A stretch of DNA of 64,000 bases, taken from positions 372,001 to 436,000 of the forward strand of contig JAHGAU010000010.1 in NCBI GenBank assembly GCA_019925105.1. Reading direction: 5' to 3'. A model generated the notes under the pieces. It was not told where the DNA came from. It worked only from the letters and a program-made list of their open reading frames with translations, and made no database searches. Position numbers and translations under genes: made by a program. Source of the stretch: Niebla homalea (lineage: Eukaryota; Ascomycota; Lecanoromycetes; Lecanorales; Ramalinaceae). Shown here piece after piece: positions 12,483 to 22,537 of the stretch (position 1 is the stretch's first letter; each line of letters starts with the position of its first letter).

Positions 12483-13759
12483 TCTCAAGATAGGATGTGT
12501 CACGATGGAGCAATCAAAATTGATGAAAGCCTAGCAAAACTATAGATGGTGGGCCGAAAAGGAACAAATACTAAATTCGATAATCAGCCTGAACCATTGA
12601 TCTATCCGTTCCTCCACAACACCTTCGGAACGCGTAATGATCGGAAATATATACTTCGGATGCGCAAGGGGTAAGAGGCAGTGTACTCCATAAGATGAGG
12701 CGCAATGGTCATTCATTGCGAGATTGGGCACTCGGACATGACAAGAAAGTAGCGTGGGGCTACGTGTCCCCTGCAACGTGATGGCGGTGATGGAAAGGGG
12801 ATTCGATCTACCATGCAAGGGTTACTGCGAATTGCAGTAACTCCGTGCACCTGCATGAGGCGTTTGCTAGTACAACACCTTTGAAACAAGGCACTCGCTC
12901 TCATGAATTCTTGGTTGCCACTTTCCAATGGTGGTCACCCTGATTTTCATTATGTGTTGCCGCTGTCTACGAATGAGATCCACGAAGAAAGGAAGTCAGC
13001 GAATATTATTCAAATAAGTCATATTCGCGCATAGAACGGATTGCAGGGATCCTATAGAATTCAGTGGAGTAGTATTTGACTGGACGATGTAAGTTACTGT
13101 TCTGCTTTTTCAATACGAAACTAATGGATATCTCCGTAAGGTATGATGAATCCCGGGAAACTCCCTCACCTCAGCTTCAAAACCGGGGCGATAGAGGGGC
13201 TGGCTTGGAGCTTGATAGATCATGAGGAGAAGATTCTTTACATGTCTTCGAAACATTCAAAGCAGATGGCTGCTGAACCTTGGGAGCTTTGGTTGATTAT
13301 CTCCTCGGAGCGATGCACACTTGCCTCCCACGTAATGACGATTACTATTCGTATGCATTCCCGCCGCACGGAGGTATGGATCTGCCGTTGAAGCAGAAGC
13401 AAGAAACAAACCCTAGAGAGTGTGGCATCTGCAGGTTGCTAACATCCTAGTGCGCGACAGATGCCAATACCCCTACCAGGTCTGGCAATGAACTGTGCCG
13501 ACTTTGTCGAAGGTTCTGAATTGTGCCGCGCCTCGTCACTTCAGTAGGTGCAGTCCTTTGCAAGTATCTGAACACCTGATTCAGGTGCATCCCATATTGT
13601 CAAGACCAATGCTTAGATTGTGCAATGACGTGCCCCTCTTGCGACGTAAACCATCAGCCGTAAGGACGTGGCATAAATAGCCCCCCTCTATCAGCAGAAG
13701 TTCATCCAAGCACATTAGACGTTGCGATCGAGATTTCCATTCGAACGCAATCGAACGCA
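12483..13759. promoter_or_regulatory. Shared divergent promoter region of methyltransferase and NRPS-like gene
   Basis: About 1.28 kb without a recognisable gene, between two divergent starts. Close to the NRPS-like start it holds a 7+7 palindrome CACCTGA-T-TCAGGTG (13573-13587). There are three ACGT cores (near 13628, 13645 and 13667) and a TATA-like CATAAATAG (13672-13680). A perfect tandem 10-mer TCGAACGCAA follows (13741-13760), overlapping the ATG. The arrangement suits a regulated bidirectional promoter, but binding factors are unknown. Confidence 0.5.
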
Positions 13760-16624
13760 ATGACGCTCCAAATTGAAAGAACGACGCCCACACTTCCATT
13801 GGCTTCCAAGCATACGAACGGTATTCGGGATACGTCGACTTTGCTACAACGTCCATCGACTAGCCTCTGGCAGTTCCTCCAAATTTCTTCAACTTCGACT
13901 GGTGGTGTTCTAGTATATCAACCCGGCTCCACATGCGAAAAGCAGAACATCACCAACCTCAGCTATGAATCACTGCTAGAACAGAGTGAGGATAAAGCAC
14001 GAAGACTTCGGGCTGCGCTACCCAACGCCACCGGAGACACGATCATCCTTTTACACTTTGACAATCATACCCAGAGTATCGGATGGTTATGGGCAATCAT
14101 TCGCGCTGGATACATACCTGCAATCTCTACTCCTCTGTCTGCGCACGAGCATCAACGAAACAGTCATATTCAACATCTAAAAGATCTTCTCAATGATCCT
14201 GTATTCTTGACGTCGGATTCAATGCTGAGGCAATATCCCGAGACTCAGGCTTTATCCTTCCAGACTGCCGATAGCCTAGTACATGTGCAGAGCAGTTCAG
14301 ATTTACCACAGCTTGTCTCTTCAGACGACCACGAAAAACCTGCGGTATTGATGTTGACTTCCGGCTCCACTGGCAATGCTAAAGCAGTGGTGCTCACAAT
14401 CAATCAGATCGTCACCTCTGTCTGCGGCAAAAGTGAGGCATGGGCTACTACCGGATCTTCTGTATTCCTGAATTGGATAGGCTTGGACCATGTCGCCAAT
14501 CTGACGGAGATGCACCTCCAAGCAATGCTCGTGGGGGCGCAGCAGGTTCACATTCAGGCAAATGATCTACTTGCGGATCCATTGCTTTTCATCCATACAC
14601 TATCCAGGCATCGAGTCACTCACACGTTTGCGCCTAACTTCTTCCTAGCTATTTTGGAAAAGAAGTTGCTAAATTCTGCTCCAACCGATCCTGTTTGGTC
14701 CCTCGATCTGTCCGCACTGAAAAGCATTATGTCGGGAGGAGAGGCGAATGTCGTGTCAACAGCCGAGACCATGGGCCGATTGCTGAATCGTCTTCGCGCG
14801 CCCGGGCAAGTCATCCGAACTGGTTATGGCTTGACCGAATCCTGTGCTGCACTCATGTATGGCATGCTCGATATCTCATACGAGGAAAGAGAGAAGCATG
14901 AATTTGCATCAATTGGTAAGCCGATTACTGGTGCCAACGTCAGAGTGACTCTAGACGATGGATCTCTCGCGACTTTATATGAGACGGGCAATCTTGAGCT
15001 TGCGGGCCCAGTGATATTCAGTAGATATTTCAATAACCCGTCCGCCACTCAAAAAGCCTTCACCAAAGACGGGTGGTATATGACGGGTGATAGGGCTTAC
15101 ATTGATTCCTCCAACAAAGTCAATATGGCAGGGAGAGCGAAAGAGGTAATAGTCATCAACGGCGTGAAGTACTTCCCTGTCGATATCGAGGCTGCAATCG
15201 AGAAAGCTTCCCTGCGAGGAATCTTGCCGTCGTATATTGCGACGTTCGCACATCGCCCGCCCGGTTCATCCACTGAGACATACTGCATTGTCTATGGCTC
15301 CAAACCTTCGGTCGACTCACCTTTGAGAACCGTAGATACAATCTCGCATATTACAAGCAGGGTCGTTGGCACGCGACCTGAATGGGTGATTCCGCTGCCT
15401 CAAGCGCGACTCGACAAGTCTTCACTAGGGAAACTTCCTCGAAGCAAGATTCAAGCTCAATTTGATGCGGGCGTCTTCGGCAAGGAAAAGGTGAACGTTG
15501 CCTTCGCAGTGCGTCAGCTCGCCCTCCAGAATCGCGTTGCACCCGAGAGTAGAACGGAATTTGCTATAGTCAAGGTCCTTGCCTCGATCCTCCAAGTCGC
15601 CGATGACGAGATCTCCGTTGACAGGACAATATTCGAAGTAGGGATCACTTCCGCAGGACTCTTCCGATTTGAGCAATCACTGCGCAAAGAGCTCCGGTTC
15701 GGTACGGGAATCTCCATCATCACATTCCTCAGCAATCCTATGATCCGAAATATCGCGACTGCAATCGAGAACCAGCATTCCCGCACGTACGATCCAGTGG
15801 TGCAACTCCAAGCCCATGGCACCAAGACGCCGCTCTGGCTTGTGCACCCCGCCTCGGGCAATGTGCTGGCGTTCCTCCCGCTGGCTCGCATCGTCACCGA
15901 CCGACCGCTCTATGCCCTCACAGCACGTGGTCTGAGCAACAACGAAACCCTCTTCTCCAGCATCTCAGAGATGAGCGACGTGTATTTCAGCCATGTGAAG
16001 AAATTGCAACCCAGCGGACCATACGCGTTGACGGGCTACTCCCTCGGAACCACGGTCGCCTTCGAGCTGGCCAAGAGACTCGAAGCGAATGGAGACAATG
16101 TCGCCTTCTGCGCCGCGCTGGACTCGCCCCCACACGTCATCCCCCTGGTGCAGGACCTGGACTGGGCCGCCGCCGCCGTGCTGGTGTCCTACTTCCTCGA
16201 GCTGATCCCCCAGGATTCGATCCCGGAGCTGATCGAGCGCTTCCGGGGCATGCCGAAACCGGAGCTGGTGCAGTCGGTCCTGAACGTCTCGAGGCCAGCG
16301 CAGCGCGCGCTGCTGAACCTGGACCGGGAGCAGCTGCTCGCCATCGTGAACGTGACGGACAATTTCGGGGCCATGGCCAAGACCTATCATCCCAAAGGAA
16401 GCGTGGAGAAGGTCGACATCTTCTACTGCACACCGCTGCACAGCGTGGAGCGCGGCGGGCGCGAGAAGTGGATCGCGGACTTCCTGAGCCGGTGGCAGGA
16501 CTTCTCTCGGGAGCGGGTCGCGTACCACGAGTGTGAGGGTGACCACGCGGACATGTTGAATCCGGCATATGTGGAGGGCTTTGAGAAGAGACTGGCGATG
16601 GTCTTGCAAATGAGGGGTCTCTGA
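13760..16624 (+). CDS. NRPS-like A-T-TE synthetase (aryl alpha-keto acid dimerising type)
   Basis: Intronless, 954 aa, the usual length for fungal A-T-TE enzymes such as TdiA and MicA. These activate two aryl alpha-keto acids (phenyl-, hydroxyphenyl- or indole-pyruvate) and join them to a quinone, furanone or butyrolactone. The adenylation domain shows LTSGSTGNAKA (from residue 199), the group's FLNWIGLDHVA segment, GYGLTES, YMTGDRAYID, GRAKEVIVINGVKYFP and the A10 lysine in LGKLPRSK. The thiolation domain has FEVGITSAGLFR with S631 as the likely phosphopantetheine site. The thioesterase has GYSLG (S761) and H929 in GDHADM. All key residues are present, so it should be active. No condensation domain is present. 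The start at 13760 follows a TATA-like box 80 bp upstream. Product and substrate cannot be read from the sequence alone. Confidence 0.9.
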   Translation: MTLQIERTTPTLPLASKHTNGIRDTSTLLQRPSTSLWQFLQISSTSTGGVLVYQPGSTCEKQNITNLSYESLLEQSEDKARRLRAALPNATGDTIILLHFDNHTQSIGWLWAIIRAGYIPAISTPLSAHEHQRNSHIQHLKDLLNDPVFLTSDSMLRQYPETQALSFQTADSLVHVQSSSDLPQLVSSDDHEKPAVLMLTSGSTGNAKAVVLTINQIVTSVCGKSEAWATTGSSVFLNWIGLDHVANLTEMHLQAMLVGAQQVHIQANDLLADPLLFIHTLSRHRVTHTFAPNFFLAILEKKLLNSAPTDPVWSLDLSALKSIMSGGEANVVSTAETMGRLLNRLRAPGQVIRTGYGLTESCAALMYGMLDISYEEREKHEFASIGKPITGANVRVTLDDGSLATLYETGNLELAGPVIFSRYFNNPSATQKAFTKDGWYMTGDRAYIDSSNKVNMAGRAKEVIVINGVKYFPVDIEAAIEKASLRGILPSYIATFAHRPPGSSTETYCIVYGSKPSVDSPLRTVDTISHITSRVVGTRPEWVIPLPQARLDKSSLGKLPRSKIQAQFDAGVFGKEKVNVAFAVRQLALQNRVAPESRTEFAIVKVLASILQVADDEISVDRTIFEVGITSAGLFRFEQSLRKELRFGTGISIITFLSNPMIRNIATAIENQHSRTYDPVVQLQAHGTKTPLWLVHPASGNVLAFLPLARIVTDRPLYALTARGLSNNETLFSSISEMSDVYFSHVKKLQPSGPYALTGYSLGTTVAFELAKRLEANGDNVAFCAALDSPPHVIPLVQDLDWAAAAVLVSYFLELIPQDSIPELIERFRGMPKPELVQSVLNVSRPAQRALLNLDREQLLAIVNVTDNFGAMAKTYHPKGSVEKVDIFYCTPLHSVERGGREKWIADFLSRWQDFSRERVAYHECEGDHADMLNPAYVEGFEKRLAMVLQMRGL

Positions 16625-18139
16625 GGATGACTGGCTGGCTTGGAAAAGGGTCAATTGTATGCGAAACCCGAGCGGGGAGAAAAACAAGACACCCCTGTTT
16701 CCAAAGCTGTCATGCATGCAAGTCAGATGAATCTTGCACTAAGTCGGAACAAGCATGACGCTCGCAGTCCTGCCTAAACGTCAACATCTCTAATCCTTCT
16801 CCAAGATGTTCTAATGGATTTGTCCGTTCATCCCAAGAGGAAATCAAATATGTCGTCGTGTCAGGCAATCCAATCGCTCTCAGCTATCATACAACCCGCA
16901 TGCCTCCAAAGGGCTCTCGAGCACGGCCGATCAACTCTCTTGGCCCTCACTACCTTGCCCACCGCACTTGCACTATCTTAGGTCTTCTTGCGTTCGTCCC
17001 GGTGGATTATCACCGACATCCTCAGCGTGAAAGATCATAGCCTCACATTTAACCCCATCTCAAAACCCAGCCACGCTATCCCCATCTGCTCGCTACATAG
17101 GCACTCGGACTCTTGCAACCCGCCCAGATATGAAGAAACTTGCCAACCCCGCCCCGGATGGCCTCAGCCCCAAACCCTTTCCAATCCAACATCAACATCA
17201 AAAAGCCCAAGGATAATCCCACCCAAGAATGCGTCCCTCAGGAAAGCCCCATGAACCACCCCACGTATTCCAATCTCCAATTATTTCGACCCTACAGCGT
17301 GTTGCTCGTGAAGCATCTCCTCTAACCCCGAGTTCTGCGACGCCGTCGCTTCCTCGGGCTGTGGACCCGAGCTCACATGTGCTTGCGCCTTCTTTACTTT
17401 GCTGTCGACAGATTCTGTAGCATTTTTGAGGCGTCCACGGTCAGGGAGCAGGTTTATCGCACCGGGACGTTGTCACTGATATTCACGTACTTTGGCTGCT
17501 ATATGAGCTTTGTCAGCGATAGTTAAGGTCTCTTCATCCTCGACTATCGGCGGGTCTAGGCTTCAACGGGAGCCATATCTGTTTTTCTTGGTCTGTATTA
17601 CGCCATCTTTAATGTCGTTAGCGTTATGAATCTAAGGTTCTTCGGCGTATTCCGTTAATTGTATAAAAAGGATTAGTTATTGGACTTTACTACATCAGTC
17701 ACCTGCTCGGATCGAGAGCTATAAATTCGATTTATTCACTCAGACCGCTCGCGAGTCGCTCATAAGTGAATCAAACAACTCACGAGCGCTCAGAGGCCAA
17801 GCGAGTGGGGACATAAGATTTTCCTGCTTATCGATTATTCAACTCGCGTGCACTCAGAGGACTCATATGTTGGAAGATAAATTTGCAGATGTAAGCGGTG
17901 AATTCCGCCCTTTACTTAATCATAACAGTATATAAGTAGCTACTGCTTTTAGATTCATTAACAATCGGTTCTACCCACTACGAATTTGGGGTCTGCTTGA
18001 TGGTCACTTTATCTATTTTGCACTTGAACTGATTGACCTGCTCACGTGCCCACGCGACGCGATGCCCGAGGCCCGAAATGGCATTTTTCTACCAACTACA
18101 CTTCGCTTGCTTATTCTGCATCTGTATTGAAGATCAATC
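16625..18139. other. Intergenic region with relic repeat
   Basis: About 1.5 kb between the NRPS-like gene and ORC4. The first kilobase shows no gene. From about 17,610 the base composition drops and a degraded LTR copy is present (listed separately). Bases 17,900-18,139 should hold the ORC4 promoter. Confidence 0.5.
17690..17910 (+). repeat. Degraded copy of the solo LTR found at 55.3-56.0 kb
   Basis: The reverse complement of 55,340-55,870 aligns here with several blocks in the same order. They are CACCTGCTCGGA, GATTTATTCACTCAGACCG, ATAAGTGAATCAA..AACTCA, GAGGCCAAGCGAGTGGGGA and ATAAATTTGCAGATGT. The copy here is shorter, with internal deletions. It is a relic of an LTR element in gene-rich DNA, some 250 bp upstream of ORC4. 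Its outer ends are not sharp. Confidence 0.7.
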
Positions 18140-20569
18140 ATGACCGAAAGACCACTGCATCCTTCGAAACGACGAAAAGTCACATCTGACATCCCCCCAA
18201 TCGGATCGGAGGATCAAGTCCATGGGAGTAATGTAGACACTTCAAAGGCTCAGCAATCCAGCGTCTTTGGGAGGCGTAAGAGCGCTCTCTCGCGACCGAA
18301 AGATGCCTTTTCGCCAAGCACCTTGAAGCGTTCGCCGAGAAAGTCCAGGACACACTTAAAGGAGAATGATGCGACCCCAAGCAAGCGCGCAACCAAGAAC
18401 CCTGAGGTTTCTGCAAACGGCTCTTCCACCAAAGGCAAACAGTCCAGGGGTCGGACCTCTGATGATCGAGTTCTCACACCATCAAATGGGACGGAGGGGA
18501 AGGCTGGATCTAACAGCCATACAGTGAGCCAGTCTGAGCTCGATCATTCAGAACCTCAAAGCCCCACCCGCAGACAGAGCAAAAAGAAGGGCCCGCACTG
18601 GCGGGGATGGGTCGAGGTTGAGGATGATCGTGAAGTGCCTGTGAACAACCAGAATGCGTTCGAGAATATTGCAAGAAATGCTGCTGAGGCGGCTGAGCGG
18701 GAAAAGCAAGATGGAAAGGGAAAGAAGAAATTGAGGAAGCGGAGGAGCTTGGGGGTGGAACAGCCGGGGACCTCGCAGGGTAGAAGTCATCAGAATCATC
18801 GACAGGCAAGGGATGAGGAGGGTGGTAACATCAAACCGAAGAAGCACATGAATGTGTCGAAGAAAAGCAAATCTGAGGATGTAAGGGCTGCGAGTAAGGA
18901 CCAGGATGGCTTAAATTTTGAAGACAACGACAACGACCCGGATGGTGACGTGGAACAAGATGTTGGAGACGAAGTTGTAGAGACCAGGGTGCAAGACGTG
19001 ACACCCAGGAAAAGTAGAGACAAGGCTGATGCAGAGAATGGTGCGAAATCTCGATCCGCATCATCTCTCACGAAATTGCCCGTGCGTCATGCTACGTCCT
19101 CCTCAAACGATGTCTCTCTTCCCTTGAATGAGACTAGCAACACTTTACGATCTCACCTATCAATGGATCCCGCCAGTCTTCAAGAACTACAGTCACATCT
19201 TTTATCCCGGCTGACGTCTTCCAACTGGCCAGCCGACAGTCCTCCTGAATATCAGAAAATTCACCAGCTGCTCTCGCAAACGGTCCTTGCGGGCGAGGGT
19301 AATTCTATGCTCGTAATTGGCCCAAGAGAAACCGGGAAATCTGCCCTCGTGGAACAAGCCATCACGGATCTTTCGAGAGATCACAGTGCAGACTTTCACG
19401 TCGTCCGGCTCAATGGCTTTATTCACACAGACGATAAGATCGCCCTCAAAGAAATCTGGCGACAGCTTGGTCGTGAGATGGATGTCGACGATGAGAGTCT
19501 GAGAAGCGGCCGGAGTAATCTCGCTGATGTTCTTGCTCGCCTGCTTGCACTTCTATCACATCAAGACGAGACCAGTACACTAGAGCAGGATCGCGAGCAA
19601 GCGGTGGCCAAGTCTGTCATCTTCATCCTCTCAGAGTTCCATTTGTTCGCTTCTCACTCTCGCCAAAGCCTCCTCTACAACCTTTTCGACCTCGCGCAAT
19701 CGTCGACGACGCCGCTTGCAGTGCTTGGGTTGACACCTCGAGCGGACGTCATCGAAATGCTCGAGAAACGTGTCAAGTCCCGCTTTGGCCAGCGAATAAT
19801 CCAAACCAGCCCCCCAAAGACGCTTGACGCATTCAAGTCCACCTGTCAAAGCATCCTCTCGGTTTCCCCAACCTCGATCTCCAATCTCAAGCAGCGCGAT
19901 CAACTTTCACGCATCTCTTCGGCATGGAATGAGCATATCGCTACCCTTCTCGAACATCAAGCAATGGTTCAGCATATCGGTTCAATCTACTCTACTGCAC
20001 GCTCCCCTTCTGCTTTCGCAAACTCCTGCCTCCTGCCTGTCGCTTCACTGTCCGCCAGCTCGCCACTTCTCACTCCAGCGGACTTCCTCTCTTATCCTTC
20101 CCTTCAAGCACCAGACTCCAAGCTCGTCGTCCTCCTTCCCACACTCTCAACGCTCTCCCTTTCACTCCTCATTGCGGCAGCAAGGCTGGAAATCCTGCTA
20201 GCGCCCTCTTCATCTACAGCAAACATCAATGCGCCGGTAGCAATCACGTTCGACATCGCCTACGAGGAATACGTATCCCTTGCCGCCAAATCACGAGTCT
20301 CCTCTTCCAGCACCGGCGCATCGTTTGGAGCCGGACAGAAGGTTTGGGGAAAGGCAGTAGCGAAATGCGAGTGGGAACGTCTTGGTGAACTAGCTATCGT
20401 TGTGCCAGCGGCCTCGGAAGGTGGACGGAGAGGCGAGATGTCAACCTGGTACGTGGACGTTGGTGGCTTAGAGGAAATCGGGGCCTGGGTTGCCGGACAA
20501 GGAAGGGGAAGTGTAGCGTGTGCTGGGGGTGCTGGTGTGGTTTTGGGGAGATGGTGCAAGATTTTGTGA
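18140..20569 (+). CDS. ORC4: Origin recognition complex subunit 4
   Basis: Single exon, 809 aa. The first ~330 residues are a low-complexity, Lys/Ser/Glu-rich extension (MTERPLHPSKRRKV at the start), typical of fungal ORC4. The AAA+ part follows: Walker A GPRETGKS (residues 394-401), HVVRLNGF, then VIFILSEFHLFA (493-504). After that come QSLLYNLFDLAQS, LGLTPRADVIEMLEKRVKSRFGQR and a C-terminal winged-helix region. The protein loads MCM at origins as part of ORC. In place of the usual Walker-B Asp (DE) there is Ser498-Glu499, and the later Asp is His501, so ATP hydrolysis at this site is doubtful. The ATG at 18140 is the first in frame. ORC4 identity rests on the KRVKSRF sensor region. Confidence 0.88.
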   Translation: MTERPLHPSKRRKVTSDIPPIGSEDQVHGSNVDTSKAQQSSVFGRRKSALSRPKDAFSPSTLKRSPRKSRTHLKENDATPSKRATKNPEVSANGSSTKGKQSRGRTSDDRVLTPSNGTEGKAGSNSHTVSQSELDHSEPQSPTRRQSKKKGPHWRGWVEVEDDREVPVNNQNAFENIARNAAEAAEREKQDGKGKKKLRKRRSLGVEQPGTSQGRSHQNHRQARDEEGGNIKPKKHMNVSKKSKSEDVRAASKDQDGLNFEDNDNDPDGDVEQDVGDEVVETRVQDVTPRKSRDKADAENGAKSRSASSLTKLPVRHATSSSNDVSLPLNETSNTLRSHLSMDPASLQELQSHLLSRLTSSNWPADSPPEYQKIHQLLSQTVLAGEGNSMLVIGPRETGKSALVEQAITDLSRDHSADFHVVRLNGFIHTDDKIALKEIWRQLGREMDVDDESLRSGRSNLADVLARLLALLSHQDETSTLEQDREQAVAKSVIFILSEFHLFASHSRQSLLYNLFDLAQSSTTPLAVLGLTPRADVIEMLEKRVKSRFGQRIIQTSPPKTLDAFKSTCQSILSVSPTSISNLKQRDQLSRISSAWNEHIATLLEHQAMVQHIGSIYSTARSPSAFANSCLLPVASLSASSPLLTPADFLSYPSLQAPDSKLVVLLPTLSTLSLSLLIAAARLEILLAPSSSTANINAPVAITFDIAYEEYVSLAAKSRVSSSSTGASFGAGQKVWGKAVAKCEWERLGELAIVVPAASEGGRRGEMSTWYVDVGGLEEIGAWVAGQGRGSVACAGGAGVVLGRWCKIL

Positions 20570-20973
20570 TGAAGCAACGGTCTTGAAAACGAGCATCGGG
20601 TGTTTACAGTGAGAATAACCTGTGAAAAGCTCGCGACTGCTTCGCTCAATGTCAGGTGAGGCATATTGCTGTTGATCGTTTTTCCTGATCGTCCTTTATA
20701 TCATACTTTGGACTCTGTTATAAGCACAATTATGATTGTGTTGTTTTCTTGGCTGCACAACGGTCAAAAGTCAAAAGGTTCGTTCACCCTTTCATTCTCG
20801 GAGGAAGAAGGGGAAGTCTGGCTTGAAGCTTAGGTCTCACCACAAAAGCCGTGTATATAAGACATGTCCATCGCTACTGAGTTTCCATTTTCCAAATATC
20901 TTCTCTTGCAAAGAAAGTTCCGTGTTGCGTCTCGCAGGATATCCTCTAGTTTGTTCGGGAAAACTCCTTCAAA

Positions 20974-22102
20974 ATGCGCTTCACTTCTTCAACCGTCTTG
21001 TAAGTCGCTCCCTCGTCACTTTGACTCCTTTATACCCACAATAGCTCATGCCGTCCTCAACTTCCAGCATCATCGCCCCTCTCCTCTCCCTCATCCCCGC
21101 CGTCACCTCCTCCCAATCATTCAGCCTCCACGCCCCAACGGCTTCCATCACCAATGGCAAAACCATACTCTTACCCACTCCCTTCCCTCCCCAATCCGGC
21201 GCCCCCAAAGGCCTCCTGCCCAGCTCCGACCAACAAGCCGCGGTCGAGTTCCTCCTCACGGGGACTTCCAACGAGAGCATCATCAACCTTGAACCGTGGT
21301 ACTGGCCTAAAGCCGGTTGCTGCAGACAGCACCTGGACGAGCTCCTCGACTGCGAGGAATCCCACAAGGTCGTCCACTATCCCAAGAACTGCGACAAATT
21401 TCATGCGGTCTGGGAGTCTTGTGAGTTGTGCCTTCTTTTTTTTTCTTGGCTCAACCCTTAAACAACCCGTACCAATCCCCATCCACATCTCCATCATCGC
21501 TTCTTGAGAAGAGCTTGCTTTCTCCCTCCCCCTTCCCCCCAAACCATCAACCGCCCCCCACCCTCCTTAATGAAATGGAACGTAGCAGCTGCTGAATCCC
21601 GGGTGTGGCAGGCCGCATGAACCTCGGCATCTCCCGCTCCGACAACCAGAAATGGCAGACCTGCTTCTACACCCCGGACGGCACCGCGCCCCCTATCGAC
21701 GACGACGAAATACCCACCACCAAACCCCGCTCCCGGCTCCTCGGCCCGGACGACACGGGCGCCATGCACTGCCTCACCGACCTGCACTACCGCCAGAAGA
21801 GCGCGTGCATCTCCCTCGCCGGCAGCCCCTGCTGGCCCCCGCCCCCGCCCCCGGCCCCTTCCGACAACAACAACAACAACGGTTGGAGGGAGAGCAGTTG
21901 GATCCGGACGGGCCATCTGGAGGCGACGAGGAGGGTCAGCGCCGAGTGCAGCCGCACGATGCAGGCGGCCGAGGATAGCTTGGTGGGGGTCAATGTGAGT
22001 GACGCCAAGGTGGTGGTGTATGCCACGCACCCCGATTGGCGGCTCAGCCAGCAGATTGTGTTTTGGGGGCCCGGGAATTACGATGCCGAGTGCGATCATT
22101 AG
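20974..22102 (+). CDS. Secreted protein of unknown function
   Basis: Three exons are proposed: 20974-20999, 21068-21420 and 21612-22102, about 289 aa. The first join gives a good signal peptide (MRFTSSTVFIIAPLLSLIPA). It uses the acceptor TTCCAG at 21067; the nearer CAATAG at 21044 would put the frame out. The mature part has conserved-looking cysteine pieces WYWPKAGCCRQHL, LLDCEES and YPKNCDKF. Later come QKWQTCFY, MHCLTDLHYR and a Pro- then Asn-rich linker, ending FWGPGNYDAECDH. The second intron is 191 nt with a pyrimidine-rich interior. I do not recognise the family. Secretion is inferred from the signal peptide and even cysteine spread. Translation from the ATG at 21048 alone is an alternative. 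Confidence 0.65.
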
Positions 22103-22537
22103 GGATGAGAGGAGAGGAGCAGTCGCGTCTCTGGGAAGGGGGATCGTGGGGTCGCGGCCGGGGCTGGTGCTCTGGGGGGATTTGGGAGTTGAGGTATGTT
22201 GTAATTAGGGGTGGTGCTGTATGGTTTTTGTTCTTGGGTTTTGATAATGTGTTTTTTGGGACGTCGGTAATATTTGCTTCATTAATCTTTTGCATTGGGA
22301 GTTTTGCAAGGCAGAGAGACATATCAGAGAAAGGACTTTATCTTCAACGGAAGTCACGAGAATTGATCCACATCATACAGTACATACATGATACGCTGCG
22401 GGACCATTGATTGCCCTTATTGAAGCTATACTCAGATATTATCATACCTCCGTAATCCAACCCACCCAGACTCCACGCTAATCATGCAAACCCTAGACAG
22501 GAACGATGGGTCGCTGTGAATCCGGTATGAACAATCA
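22103..22537. other. Short convergent intergenic region
   Basis: The 3' flanks of the secreted-protein gene and SMC2 lie here. GT-rich sequence follows the first stop codon. No gene is visible. Confidence 0.5.

Noticed and set aside
15965..16717. 250-codon minus-strand open frame
   Set aside because: It mirrors the GC-rich thioesterase end of the NRPS-like gene and has no domain.
21494..22099. 201-codon minus-strand open frame rich in Gly and Arg
   Set aside because: Low-complexity shadow of the third exon of the secreted-protein gene.
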